Assembly: GCA_020630875.1 (NCBI GenBank)
Contig: JAHDIH010000007.1
Location: forward strand, 124,001-188,000
Direction of reading: 5' to 3'
Source: Deltaproteobacteria bacterium
GTDB lineage: Bacteria; Myxococcota_A; Polyangia; Haliangiales; Haliangiaceae
Length of the DNA: 64,000 nucleotides
Position 1 is the stretch's first letter; every line of letters begins with the position of its first letter. Below, piece by piece: positions 17,065 through 26,451 of this stretch. Made by a program: the position numbers and the translations under genes. The notes under the pieces were generated by a model. The model did not search any database and was not told the origin of the DNA. It worked only from the letters and a program-made list of their open reading frames with translations.

Positions 17065-17874
17065 ATGGAACGAATGAGACTCGGTAGAAGACTAAGGCGC
17101 GTCTTACTCATTATTAACCTGAAAACGTTGCTCATTACCCTGCTTGCCGTAGCCTCCACGGCGTTCTGTCGTCACTACCAAATCTATGCGGAATTCCCTT
17201 TGACGCTAATCGCGACGTCCGTGGTCTTTCCTATCGTTTTCTCTATCGGCGGGGCCTACAAACGAAGGGAAGCAGCACTCGACAAATACGGTACGCTCAA
17301 AGCCTACGGTCGCGCCATCTACTTAGCAAGCCGGGACTGGCTGCCAGGTTCTACCATCGAGATTCAAGAAGAAGCGAAGAGCCGAATCGGCGAAGTGTTG
17401 ATGTCTTGTCGGACGATGTTCACGAGTCCAACAGACGAAATCGTAGCTAACGAAAAACCCGTATACGAATCATTTTCGAAGCTTTCAAATTTTATCAAAG
17501 TGGGCTTGCGCGCAGAGGGCCTCCCCTCTGGTGAATGCTCTCGTTGTAATCAGTACGTAAGTAAAATGCTCCTCGCTTTTGAAGACGTAAAACACATTTA
17601 CCAATACCGAACGCCAAGAACTCTTGCAGCTTTCAGCGATATTTTTATTAGACTCTTACCTCCACTTTATGGTCCCTATTTCGCAGCTGTGGGAAAAGGC
17701 TATTCCCATGTGGGGCTAATCTACGCAATGCCGGTGGTACTCAGCGTTATTTTGGTCAGTCTCGATAACATCCAAGAACATCTTGAGAACCCCTTCGACC
17801 AGGTAGGAGAAGACGATGTGGAAATCAATGCTCAGAAGTTCATCGAAAGCCTTAAACCGGTTACTGGTAGTTAA
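17065..17874 (+). CDS. Bestrophin-like membrane protein (tentative)
   Basis: The 269-residue protein starts at ATG 17065; the open frame upstream runs into the sodN operon leader and is not credible. Two hydrophobic helices at the N-terminus (LLIINLKTLLITLLAVA and FPLTLIATSVVFPIVFSIGG) precede AYKRREAAL, a pattern similar to the entry region of bestrophin-family channels. Two more hydrophobic segments lie near 205-245, followed by an acidic C-terminus. If bestrophin-like, it would be an anion channel, but the assignment rests on pattern similarity. It is divergent from the NiSOD operon. Confidence 0.55.
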   Translation: MERMRLGRRLRRVLLIINLKTLLITLLAVASTAFCRHYQIYAEFPLTLIATSVVFPIVFSIGGAYKRREAALDKYGTLKAYGRAIYLASRDWLPGSTIEIQEEAKSRIGEVLMSCRTMFTSPTDEIVANEKPVYESFSKLSNFIKVGLRAEGLPSGECSRCNQYVSKMLLAFEDVKHIYQYRTPRTLAAFSDIFIRLLPPLYGPYFAAVGKGYSHVGLIYAMPVVLSVILVSLDNIQEHLENPFDQVGEDDVEINAQKFIESLKPVTGS

Positions 17875-17895
17875 AATAGACGCTATGGTCAACCC

Positions 17896-18159
17896 GTGTG
17901 TCGTAACATCAAAACCCTTCACAACTTTTTGCCGCCAGCCACCGAAGAAGAGATTCTAGCTTCTTCGCTGCAATACGTACGAAAAATTGCTGGGACTAGA
18001 AAGCCGTCAAAGGCCAATGAAGAGGCATTTGAACTGGGCGTTCAAGAAATCTCGGAAGCAACAAGAAAGCTGCTCAACGCTTTGACAACAAACGCCCCTC
18101 CCAAAAATAGAGAAGTCGAAGCAGCTAAGAAAAAGAAGCGTTTCCAGAATCGAAGATAG
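17896..18159 (+). CDS. DUF2277 family protein
   Basis: The 87-residue cytoplasmic protein starts at GTG 17896. It begins CRNIKTLHNFLPPATEEEI and continues with LQYVRKIAGTRKPSKANEEA, the DUF2277 signature known from many bacteria, including actinobacteria and proteobacteria. Its function is not known. A lysine/arginine-rich C-terminus could contact nucleic acid. It follows the bestrophin-like gene by 21 bases and precedes a lipoprotein gene by 19, so the three may be one transcript. Confidence 0.85.
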   Translation: MCRNIKTLHNFLPPATEEEILASSLQYVRKIAGTRKPSKANEEAFELGVQEISEATRKLLNALTTNAPPKNREVEAAKKKKRFQNRR

Positions 18160-18178
18160 AATGTGTTAGGGTAGGTCG

Positions 18179-19009
18179 ATGCGACCGCTGCTCGTACTTA
18201 GCTTGCTGTTATTGGCTTGTGAAAAAGACAAAACCCGTGGAAAAGTCTCCGCGAGACAAACCTCCAGCACTGCGGTAGCAGCCCAAGGACCATTCGGAGA
18301 CAAAGACTACTTAGAGAAACTCTATCTGTGTTGGCAGCGTAATGCTTATCAACCAGCATTCCCTACCAACAGGGATGGCAAGAAAGAGTATGTCGCCGGA
18401 ATAAATGGCATCGTTTACTATGGTGACTTGCCTCGCTGTTTAGACGGAGACGAAGAGTCAAAAGATTTCAAAGATATCTCTCAGATAGAAAAAGTCGCCG
18501 GCCTGAAACTAAAAGAAAAATCTGAACACGGACTATTTGAGCACTATAATCCTGAGATCATCACGTGGGGAATTCAAACTCTTATCCCCAACCCAAAGCA
18601 AAAGATAGGAGACATCACAGCCAAAGCATTCTACTCACGCGCTATGAAGAGGTACTTCCGGCTCATGGCCGAGGCGTATATCGTTTTGCTCCAGCGCGGA
18701 GACGTTCAAGCGCAAGTGGACGCTTACCTGCTCGCAGGCTCCAAAGGTTTTCCGCTATTCGATGACGGCGTTGATTACCTACAACACCAATTTCGCGACT
18801 GGCTACCCTACCCCGACGTCAGAGATACGATAACGCTCACTCCACAGATGGCCATCGGTTTTTGGTTGAGAAGACATCATGATAAAACCTCTGGTGAACT
18901 TTGGCGAGGACTTGAAATTATCCTTACTCATTACGACTCCGATTGGTACGCGACCGTCAGAGCCAAATATCCCACGGCGGCATCAAAGCTGACGAGCAAG
19001 CCGAATTGA
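18179..19009 (+). CDS. Lipoprotein of unknown function
   Basis: The 276-residue protein has a short signal peptide with the lipobox LLAC (Cys14) followed by Glu-Lys-Asp, which predicts outer-membrane rather than inner-membrane retention by E. coli rules. The mature part is mainly helical with several Tyr/Trp-rich segments (HYNPEIITWGIQTLIPNP) and no catalytic motif I recognise. Its last 27 bases overlap the end of the convergent thioredoxin-like gene. Confidence 0.65.
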   Translation: MRPLLVLSLLLLACEKDKTRGKVSARQTSSTAVAAQGPFGDKDYLEKLYLCWQRNAYQPAFPTNRDGKKEYVAGINGIVYYGDLPRCLDGDEESKDFKDISQIEKVAGLKLKEKSEHGLFEHYNPEIITWGIQTLIPNPKQKIGDITAKAFYSRAMKRYFRLMAEAYIVLLQRGDVQAQVDAYLLAGSKGFPLFDDGVDYLQHQFRDWLPYPDVRDTITLTPQMAIGFWLRRHHDKTSGELWRGLEIILTHYDSDWYATVRAKYPTAASKLTSKPN

Positions 19010-19489
19010 CTTTTTTACGGCAGACACGCCCATCCCCCTGTATGCCAGAGTTCCATCTCGCTTGAATAACATCACGGTGGGAGTACCAGTAATTTTCCAG
19101 CGTTTATGAAGTTTTCTTCCTTTATCGCGAAGTAGTGTGAACCCCACTTTCTTCAAAGCTCCATATCTGCGGATCGTTCTCATTTTTTGATACGACACGC
19201 CAAACACCACAGGACCATTTTCCCCAGAACGTTTTGAAAGTTTTCCGAGACTAGGGTGAGTCGACTTACACCAACCACACCAGGTGGCCCAAAATTGGAT
19301 CAAAACAGGTCTACCCAGATGGCTGCTCAACTTGGGATCGTTTTTGCCATAGCCAGCTTGCAGTTTGATATTGTCGGCACTCGATAACGTTGCCTGCGAC
19401 TGCAGCAGCAATGCCAGTAGTAAGGCCATAGCAAATACTATCAACGCGCACAGACGGTGTAAATTGTTCTTTTCGCTCTCTGCCTGCAA
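18983..19489 (-). CDS. TlpA/thioredoxin-like membrane-anchored disulfide protein
   Basis: The 168-residue protein has an N-terminal membrane anchor (about 14-32) and a periplasmic thioredoxin fold. The active site reads WATWCGWCKS (Cys71, Cys74) and the cis-proline loop reads TGTPTVML. It resembles TlpA/ResA proteins that reduce periplasmic disulfides, for example for cytochrome c maturation or protein repair. The electron donor is not evident nearby. The 3' end overlaps the convergent lipoprotein gene by 27 bases, the longest such overlap in the window. Confidence 0.88.
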   Translation of the reverse strand: MQAESEKNNLHRLCALIVFAMALLLALLLQSQATLSSADNIKLQAGYGKNDPKLSSHLGRPVLIQFWATWCGWCKSTHPSLGKLSKRSGENGPVVFGVSYQKMRTIRRYGALKKVGFTLLRDKGRKLHKRWKITGTPTVMLFKRDGTLAYRGMGVSAVKKSIRLARQL

Positions 19490-19555
19490 ACGCTGTCATA
19501 ATGGAATGATTGGTAACCTATTTGCATCATTCGACACTACGGGTAAGGTCGCCCT

Positions 19556-19969
19556 GTGGACCACAAAATTCTAATTATCTGCATGTTAATCCAAGTATTG
19601 TGGACGTTGATGCTCTACGTGAAACTAGGTTTAGCGAAATCACGAGCGTTTAAAGTTGGCGGTTTTGACAAAAGAGCTGCGGCACATGATGACTCCGTTT
19701 GGCCACTGCAAGTACGACTTATCAACAACAACATCAACAATCAGCTCGCGAGTCCTACCTTGTTTTTCGCCTTAGCTCTAACACTCCTTGTCTTGAGTAA
19801 AGCCGACGGAGTATCCTCCGTGATGGCTATCGGATACGTCGCCAGCCGCTGCATTCATTCCGTAGTTCACATTACCTCCAATCGGGTTTCGATTCGCCTC
19901 CCAGTTTTTGTCGTATCTCTTTTGATACTACTGGCTATGACCGTTCGCCTGTTCTTTCAGATTTGGTAG
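19556..19969 (+). CDS. MAPEG family membrane protein
   Basis: The 137-residue protein starts at GTG 19556 and has four hydrophobic helices. The segment RLINNNINNQLASPTLFFAL matches the glutathione-binding N-x-x-N-x-E/Q-x-P-x-LF region of membrane-associated eicosanoid and glutathione metabolism proteins. Bacterial members are poorly characterised; a role in glutathione or lipid peroxide chemistry is possible. It lies alone between the thioredoxin-like gene (divergent) and the large peptidase-like lipoprotein. Confidence 0.8.
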   Translation: MDHKILIICMLIQVLWTLMLYVKLGLAKSRAFKVGGFDKRAAAHDDSVWPLQVRLINNNINNQLASPTLFFALALTLLVLSKADGVSSVMAIGYVASRCIHSVVHITSNRVSIRLPVFVVSLLILLAMTVRLFFQIW

Positions 19970-20042
19970 TATTGCCAAAAAATTGCCCCCCTTTTGTCCT
20001 CCAAAAAGAAGCTCGATTTACTTCAGAGTGATAAGCTGTGGC

Positions 20043-23000
20043 GTGGGGAAAGCTACTTGGACTATATTGGCTTGCGCAATAGCCGCAACAGGGTGCAAAC
20101 AACCCAGCGTGGAGTCCGCTCCAGAAGAAGAAGTCTGTCCTAAAACCCAAAAGTATACAGGCCTGCTTCCCGCCACCTCAGACGACCACCTCTCGGTTGA
20201 TTACTGGCTCAACAACCTCAATGAAAAAGTCGACCTCGATGCGGCTCTTCTTACTGATGCTCAGATAGATACGCTAAGCCAATCTATGGTTGCGCCTCGT
20301 CCGGGATACATCAAGCGCAGAAACTTACTCGATCCCATGGTGCCAGAAGTCGTTGCTGACAAGATTTTGGACCGCGTCAACTGGTACGAAAAAAAACTAG
20401 GAAAAGACTTTGCGGACTCCCAAAAGTTTCGCGACGACCTTCAGAAACCCGCAACTCCCTACAACCGTGCGCAGTGGCATATCGCTTTAGATCGTATTCC
20501 TATGACGTGCGCTCCATCGAGTGTCACTGTTGTCGATCAAGACACGCTAGATCCACGTATCGACCGTAATGCCTGTGGCGCCGTATTTTCGCAAGAACCA
20601 TTCCGAATCGTTGCTGAATCGGGACCATTCAAACTTGCTCAAACCGAACTGAGTTGGGGATGGATAAGCGACGGTTCCGGTAAATCCGTGGTGGTGGAAA
20701 AAAATGAAATTCTGCCTTTCATTGACGGTAATTTCGTCTCTTTATCTGAAGACACGATAATAGAAGGCATGCCCCTGAGAAAGCAATCAAGGCTTCCCTT
20801 CTCCGAGGGCTCTGTACTTTTTGCTTCCCCCAAGGGAGTCGCAAAATCCAAACTGGAAGCTGCATCTATGGCTCCGCGGAAGTTCAGTCGTCGTAACATA
20901 TTGGAAGCTGCATTTAGCTATCTCGATGCTGAGTACGGCTTTGGGGGAAAGAACTCCGGGATTGATTGCTCAAGATTTGTAGAACAGGTCTTTGCACCTT
21001 TTGGCGTTGAGCTGCCGCGTCATAGTAGCTGGCAATCGAAAGCTACATCCTATTACCTAGACGTGGAAGGAATGCCGGTAGAAGAAAAGAAAAGAGTATT
21101 GGAGCAGGCTAATAAGAGCGGCATGCTTCTTTTGGAGATGCGCGGCCATATTATGCTGTACCTTGGACAAGACGATGAGGGCATCCCTATGGCCATACAC
21201 TCCATGGGGCATTTCCTTACGCTGTGCGACGAAGAAGTAGGAGAAACGAAACAACTTGTGGACCGAGTCGTCGTTAGCGACCTTTCATTGGGTGCAGACA
21301 CCTCAAAGACATCCCTATTAGAAAGGATTAAGCGCGTAGCCGTTATTGGAGATTTTCCTGATGGAGACGCGCTTCATGGCTTAGCGATATACCGTCCTGC
21401 AGCGCCGATGCAGAGACCGACCAATGCTCAGTGCAAGGAAGCGGGAAAAGGTGGACTTTTCACGGCTCCACTTAAACCTCACGAAAAGGGAGCCCTACGA
21501 GTGCTGACCACTCGCATTAAAAAGCCTGGAGCGGCATCCCTTCACTTTTTTCCTCCGCAAGAAGGAGAAGATGTAGCGTTAGATATCGCCTATACTCGCG
21601 GTCCGCCTTGGGGCGTCATTGGAACGGTAAATCAACCATCCCATGGACTTTGGACTGTAGCTTTGGGAGATGGACAGCAGCTGCTGGGATGCCGGCAAAT
21701 TAAAGTGCGTAGTTCGTTTAGAGCAAGTAAAGGCATGCATGGTGATACTGCGTGGAGACTGCGCTCAAAATGGAGCCAGCAAAAAGAAGACTTGTATGCC
21801 ATGTTCATCGAAAGACTTTTTGACTATCCGCAAGACCAAACCATTACCTGGAAAAATCTTCATACCCTGCTTCGTGACCCAAGCAGAAACATTCTCCACA
21901 ATTATCTGGGACTACGCGAAGAAGAAAACACTAAAATGGTCCCAGACTGCGCCGACTTGCCTTACGCATTACGTGCTTACTTTGCATGGAAACTAGGGCT
22001 TCCATTCGCTATGCACAGATGCACCAGAGGAACGGATGGTAGACCACCAAAGTGCAAACCAGATGTAGACAATCTGTTTCCACGTACCGCTTTGGTCACC
22101 AATGACAAAGAAGCTCTAAAGTTGCACCAAGCGATGCGAGATGGAGAAGACGTCCCCGACTTGCAAGAGCTGGAGGACGCCTCCATGGAACCTGTAGAAG
22201 TCGAACAACGTAGTCGAGTGGAAGGATTCGCAGCACTTTTTAGAAAAACCCAACGCTCATCGCATTCTTCGAGCGGACGAACGATGCCAAAGGATGAGCT
22301 TGGAGATTTCTACCCAGTGCCTCTTTCTAAAAATACGATTCGTCCTGGCATGATGTTTATCGATCCGTACGGCCATCTGATAATGGTTGGCCGATGGCTG
22401 CCGCAAACAAAAGAAGGTAGTGGTTCTCTAATTGGTATTGATGCGCAACCGGACGGCACGATTGGACGACGAAAATTTTGGCGAGGATCCTTTCTCTTTC
22501 ATCCAGGCACTCATGCAGGTGGTGCCGGGTTCAAAGCGTTCCGACCGGTTTTTTACAACAAGGACACTGAAAAGATTGAATTTCTAGAAAACAAAAAACT
22601 AAGAAGAAAAACCTATAGGTATTCATTAGAACAATACGAAGGTGACGAAAGTGCCTTCTATGATAAAATGCAACAACTCATTAACCCAAGGCCTTTGGAT
22701 GCAGAGACGCAACTTGCAGACCTCGTTTCCGCCTTAAAACAACAAGTCGTCAGACGAGTGACGTCGGTCAACAATGGAGAAGACTACTTAGCGAAAAACA
22801 GTGATGCCCCGATGGAGATGCCCGAAGGCAAAAGAATTTTTCTTACTACAGGGCCATGGGAGGATTTCGCAACACCTTCACGTGACTGGAGGCTGTTGGT
22901 TGCGATTCACACAGTACTCGACTTTCCCAGCGCAGTAGGACGCAATCCGACTCAGTATGGGGTGTCGGTTGCCAATGGCGCACAGGAAAAAAATAGGTTG

Positions 23001-23276
23001 GTTGACGTCATGAATGAAATGCTTTCTAAAGAAAAGTTTGAATACACACGTAGCGATGGTTCCATGTGGGAGTTGTCATTACGCGACGTAGTTTTCAGAA
23101 AGGTTGAGCTCGAGATGGCCTACAATCCCAACGACTGCCCTGAGATTCGATGGGGAGCCACTTCCGAGAACGAAAAAGAATTCACTACCTGCCAGCGTCA
23201 CGCGCCTAAGGAGCAGATCGAAAAAATGAAGCAGTACCGCCATTGGTTCAGTGAGCGCCGTCGTCCCGCGACCTGA
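20043..23276 (+). CDS. Lipoprotein with two tandem cysteine-peptidase (NlpC/P60-like) domains
   Basis: A protein of about 1077 residues. I chose GTG 20043 because it places a short signal peptide before the lipobox AATGC; GTG 20028 and TTG 19983 are alternatives. The first domain contains GIDCSRFVEQVF (Cys309) and GHIMLYLGQ (His369), a classical NlpC/P60 pair. The second contains PDCADLPYALRAYFAWK (Cys636) and YGHLIMVGRW (His778), a more divergent cysteine domain of the same general fold. Such domains usually cut peptidoglycan stem peptides or act as amidases. Two apparently active sites in one lipoprotein is unusual. Envelope remodelling is inferred. Confidence 0.78.
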   Translation: MGKATWTILACAIAATGCKQPSVESAPEEEVCPKTQKYTGLLPATSDDHLSVDYWLNNLNEKVDLDAALLTDAQIDTLSQSMVAPRPGYIKRRNLLDPMVPEVVADKILDRVNWYEKKLGKDFADSQKFRDDLQKPATPYNRAQWHIALDRIPMTCAPSSVTVVDQDTLDPRIDRNACGAVFSQEPFRIVAESGPFKLAQTELSWGWISDGSGKSVVVEKNEILPFIDGNFVSLSEDTIIEGMPLRKQSRLPFSEGSVLFASPKGVAKSKLEAASMAPRKFSRRNILEAAFSYLDAEYGFGGKNSGIDCSRFVEQVFAPFGVELPRHSSWQSKATSYYLDVEGMPVEEKKRVLEQANKSGMLLLEMRGHIMLYLGQDDEGIPMAIHSMGHFLTLCDEEVGETKQLVDRVVVSDLSLGADTSKTSLLERIKRVAVIGDFPDGDALHGLAIYRPAAPMQRPTNAQCKEAGKGGLFTAPLKPHEKGALRVLTTRIKKPGAASLHFFPPQEGEDVALDIAYTRGPPWGVIGTVNQPSHGLWTVALGDGQQLLGCRQIKVRSSFRASKGMHGDTAWRLRSKWSQQKEDLYAMFIERLFDYPQDQTITWKNLHTLLRDPSRNILHNYLGLREEENTKMVPDCADLPYALRAYFAWKLGLPFAMHRCTRGTDGRPPKCKPDVDNLFPRTALVTNDKEALKLHQAMRDGEDVPDLQELEDASMEPVEVEQRSRVEGFAALFRKTQRSSHSSSGRTMPKDELGDFYPVPLSKNTIRPGMMFIDPYGHLIMVGRWLPQTKEGSGSLIGIDAQPDGTIGRRKFWRGSFLFHPGTHAGGAGFKAFRPVFYNKDTEKIEFLENKKLRRKTYRYSLEQYEGDESAFYDKMQQLINPRPLDAETQLADLVSALKQQVVRRVTSVNNGEDYLAKNSDAPMEMPEGKRIFLTTGPWEDFATPSRDWRLLVAIHTVLDFPSAVGRNPTQYGVSVANGAQEKNRLVDVMNEMLSKEKFEYTRSDGSMWELSLRDVVFRKVELEMAYNPNDCPEIRWGATSENEKEFTTCQRHAPKEQIEKMKQYRHWFSERRRPAT

Positions 23277-23307
23277 CGAAGCAGGTAGAATCTGATAGCG
23301 TCTTGAG

Positions 23308-24384
23308 GTGAAGTTTCAAAACCTCCAAGAGATCAAATCGAAAGCTCTAACCATCCTGGACGATAACGCGCGTAACTATTATTGCAGCGGAGCTTGCGAC
23401 GAAGTCACTCTTTCCGCCAATCAAATGGCTTACCAAAACATCGAGCTACTTTTTCGAGTAATGGTAGACGTTTCCCGTATCGATACCTCTGTAGACATTC
23501 TTGGAACACGCCTCTCCATGCCCGTATTGATTGCTCCAACCGCGTTCCATGGGCTCGCGCATCAAGACAAAGAGCTCGCAACCGCTCGCGCCGCCAAAAA
23601 GCGTGGTTGCCTGTTTATAAACAGCACACTCTCTAATACTGCAGTGGAAGACATAGGACCAATCGCTCCCTTCTGGTTTCAACTGTACGTCTATCGCGAC
23701 AGAGTGCTAACAAAAGAACTTATCGAGCGCGCCGAAGCCGCCGGTGCAACCGCCGTTGTGCTGACGGTAGATGCTCCGGTGCTTGGCCTTAGAGAAACAG
23801 ACAGCCGCAAAAGTTTCGTCTTGCCCTCACATCTAACGTGCGCCAATCTGGAGTCTTACAACTTCACTGAGATCTACCAAGCCGATGATGGCTCTGGATT
23901 AGCCAATCATGTGGGAAAGCTTCATGACGCTTCACTGACTTGGAAAGACATAGAATGGATGCGATCTATCTCAAAGCTTCCAATCATCGTAAAAGGAGTG
24001 GTCCATCCAGAGGATGCGCGTATCGCAACAGAATCAGGAGCAAGCGGTATTGTAGTATCCAATCATGGTGGACGCCAACTGGATACCTCGATCAGTACCA
24101 TTGAAGCACTTCAAAGGATCTCGCAAACGTTCGACTCTAAGCATCTTCTATTGGTTGATGGGGGAATCAGACGAGGGACTGATATTGTTAAGGCCCTAGC
24201 CGCAGGAGCTGATGCGGTCTTAATCGGCAGGCCAGTGCTTTGGGGGCTCACCGTCGGAGGACAATCAGGAGTAGAGAAAGTTCTAGAGACATTAAGAAAA
24301 GAATTCGAAAACGCGATGGCGCTTTGCGGCGTCACCAGTATCGACAAAATCTCCAAAGATTTACTTGTAAAAAAGGCCGGGTAA
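23308..24384 (+). CDS. FMN-dependent alpha-hydroxy acid oxidase/dehydrogenase
   Basis: The 358-residue enzyme oxidises a 2-hydroxy acid such as lactate or glycolate to the 2-oxo acid using FMN. The catalytic His253 and Arg256 sit in SNHGGRQLD, the family signature. Other conserved parts are LIAPTAFHGLAH, FQLYVYRDR, VLTVDAPVLG and the FMN phosphate-binding VDGGIRRGTDIVKALAAGA. No membrane segment is seen, so it is more like soluble glycolate/lactate oxidase than membrane LldD. It starts at GTG 23308. Its stop codon lies within the terminator of the convergent lipoprotein gene. Confidence 0.92.
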   Translation: MKFQNLQEIKSKALTILDDNARNYYCSGACDEVTLSANQMAYQNIELLFRVMVDVSRIDTSVDILGTRLSMPVLIAPTAFHGLAHQDKELATARAAKKRGCLFINSTLSNTAVEDIGPIAPFWFQLYVYRDRVLTKELIERAEAAGATAVVLTVDAPVLGLRETDSRKSFVLPSHLTCANLESYNFTEIYQADDGSGLANHVGKLHDASLTWKDIEWMRSISKLPIIVKGVVHPEDARIATESGASGIVVSNHGGRQLDTSISTIEALQRISQTFDSKHLLLVDGGIRRGTDIVKALAAGADAVLIGRPVLWGLTVGGQSGVEKVLETLRKEFENAMALCGVTSIDKISKDLLVKKAG

Positions 24385-24395
24385 ATTACCCGGCC
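24369..24395 (-). terminator. Rho-independent terminator for the lipoprotein gene, nested in the oxidase stop
   Basis: The hairpin arms GGCCGGGTA and TACCCGGCC are perfect with a three-base loop. Read on the minus strand the hairpin is followed by six T, a typical intrinsic terminator for the gene at 24419-25174. On the plus strand the stem contains the TAA stop of the oxidase gene and has no T tract after it. Confidence 0.85.
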
Positions 24396-24418
24396 CTCAA
24401 ATTGAAACGATTAGTAAT

Positions 24419-25174
24419 CTACTCGATGGCAAGTTCCACATCGACATGAGCTACCGACAATGTAGTCCCCTCCGTGAAAGGAGCAATTGGTCCCGACTCG
24501 CTTTTCTGCTCGGTCCGCAGTACTACGATGTAGTCGGAGTTAAGATTTGCTTCCTCTCCCTCTTCAAGACTATTCCAATCAAAGTTAACGACACCTGGCG
24601 CTGATATTTCATGATCAAAATGGTTCGGACACTTTCCATTTTCCCATACGCTAAAGTTCGCCATGACGTTTACCTCCGCGGGTTCATAATTTAACTCAAA
24701 ACCAGCCTGAAGATCGGGAAGCACATCTCCATCAACAAAGTTGGTAATAGTAATCGGTTGCTGCATGGGCACTTGAGTAAGGTGCGTTTCGCCATTAGCG
24801 TCAGTAAACTCGATATCCATGGTGGTTTGGCCAGGTTCGATTTCTATAAAGTCTGAGTAATACCCTTTAGACGTCGACTCCCTGTATTGTAAAACAACGC
24901 CGTTAGCTGTAATTTTTTGCCCTTCGTCGAATTCAACGTAAGTCCTACGCCAAACTCCATCTATCGAGTTGTCCATGAAGCTGGCAGTTAGATTCACCGC
25001 AACCTTTGAAGTTGTCGCAAAGTCTGAAACTTGGACGTCCACTTCATAGGTTTCCAGTACTTCAGAGGATCCTCTAGTATTTGGGGAGCTGCCTGCAGCA
25101 CCCTCCCCATCCTCTACGGAGGAACAAGCGGCAAACGAAGAAATAAGTGCTGACGTAAGAATGACTCGCTTCAT
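24419..25174 (-). CDS. Lipoprotein of unknown function
   Basis: About 251 residues starting at ATG 25174 (MKRVILTS); ATG 25183 is the longer option. The signal peptide ends in the lipobox FAAC. The mature part is acidic and beta-rich, with sequences such as TYEVDVQVSDFATTSKVAVN and an Asp/Glu-rich pattern, consistent with a secreted immunoglobulin-like or calcium-binding fold. No motif identifies a function. A strong intrinsic terminator follows. Confidence 0.65.
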   Translation of the reverse strand: MKRVILTSALISSFAACSSVEDGEGAAGSSPNTRGSSEVLETYEVDVQVSDFATTSKVAVNLTASFMDNSIDGVWRRTYVEFDEGQKITANGVVLQYRESTSKGYYSDFIEIEPGQTTMDIEFTDANGETHLTQVPMQQPITITNFVDGDVLPDLQAGFELNYEPAEVNVMANFSVWENGKCPNHFDHEISAPGVVNFDWNSLEEGEEANLNSDYIVVLRTEQKSESGPIAPFTEGTTLSVAHVDVELAIE

Positions 25175-25284
25175 GAACATCATTCAACCACATGTAGTTA
25201 CAGGTGTCTACTCAATTATTGGTCTGTCCAAAGTACAATGCCACGCCATACTTCTACCGTTTATAACAGTGTTAGTTTTCTGCT

Positions 25285-26427
25285 ATGGGGGGCAAGCCAG
25301 CGCTAAAAGCAAAGACATCATTTTCGTTGAAGGACCAACTATTCAACCCTGAAAAAGTTGGCTATTTGGCATCGCTAATATCGGCTGCTTACCCAGCTTT
25401 CGACTCAAAGAAGTTTTGTAAAAGTATAATTAGCGAGTTTCCAAAGTTGGAGCTCAAAGAACGCATAGAACACATTACCTTTTGTCTCCATCGAGATCTT
25501 CCCAAAGATTTCTCCAAAGCGGTAGCAATACTAGTGAAGGCCTTACCTCCTCCATTAGATCCAACCAAAACCGACAATGACTTTGGCGAGTTTATTCTAG
25601 CCCCTTTTTCACATTATGTAGCCTCCTTCGGCTGTAACGCCAAAGACCTAGATCTGTCATTGGCTTCCTTAAGAGAAATGACAAAGCGATTTTCCGCCGA
25701 GGATTCGATTCGTTACTTCATCAACAGTTTTCCTAAAGAGTCCCTAGCCTTTCTGAAGTCTTGTGCGAGCGACGACAACTATCATGTACGACGGCTTGCC
25801 TCGGAGGGGTCTCGTCCTAAGCTGCCTTGGTGTCAGAAGTTGCAAATTCCTGCGACCCAGGCTCTGCCCCTTCTCGAACGTCTCTACACCGATGAGACTC
25901 GTTATGTCACGCGCTCCGTTGCCAATCATATGAACGACCTTAGTAAGATTGATCCTGAGCTAACGATTTCTACACTCAAGAGGTGGAAGTCGTATGACAC
26001 CCAGAATGCAAAAGAGATGGACTACATACTTTCTCACTCATTGAGAACGTTGGTTAAAAATGGCAATAAACAAGCTCTGACTGTTCTCGGATTTGGGAAG
26101 CCAGCTGAAGTAGAGTCTCTTGTTTTTGCAACAACTACTCCGAAGGTTCTGATTGGCACCAACCTAGAGTTCAACCTATCGTTTGTAAGCCGCAAGAAAC
26201 AAAACTTGGCCATCGACTACACGATGTTCTTCTTCTCAGACAAGGGAACTCCCAAGAAAACTTTCAAGCTTCGCGCTGCAACCTTAGATGCAGGACAGAA
26301 GGTTTCCATTTCCAAAAAACATCCTATGCGCCTTATGACCACCAGAGCTCTTTCAAAGGGAAAGCACAAGGTAGTCCTTCAAATTAACGGAGACGTCTTG
26401 GCGGAATTTTCATTCGAGCTTGTGTAG
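25285..26427 (+). CDS. AlkD-like DNA alkylation repair protein (HEAT repeats)
   Basis: The 380-residue protein has the helical repeat architecture of AlkD/DNA alkylation repair proteins: LREMTKRFSAEDSIRYFINS, a DDNYHVRRLASEGSRPKLPW segment (the VRR..SEG.RP.LPW pattern is diagnostic) and further HEAT-like helices. In AlkD these surround alkylated DNA and allow base excision. The C-terminal 100 residues form a beta-rich extension found in a subset of relatives. Start ATG 25285 has no strong ribosome-binding site. It is divergent from the lipoprotein gene. Confidence 0.85.
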   Translation: MGGKPALKAKTSFSLKDQLFNPEKVGYLASLISAAYPAFDSKKFCKSIISEFPKLELKERIEHITFCLHRDLPKDFSKAVAILVKALPPPLDPTKTDNDFGEFILAPFSHYVASFGCNAKDLDLSLASLREMTKRFSAEDSIRYFINSFPKESLAFLKSCASDDNYHVRRLASEGSRPKLPWCQKLQIPATQALPLLERLYTDETRYVTRSVANHMNDLSKIDPELTISTLKRWKSYDTQNAKEMDYILSHSLRTLVKNGNKQALTVLGFGKPAEVESLVFATTTPKVLIGTNLEFNLSFVSRKKQNLAIDYTMFFFSDKGTPKKTFKLRAATLDAGQKVSISKKHPMRLMTTRALSKGKHKVVLQINGDVLAEFSFELV

Positions 26428-26451
26428 CCTTTATCCTTCAGTGCCACGAAC

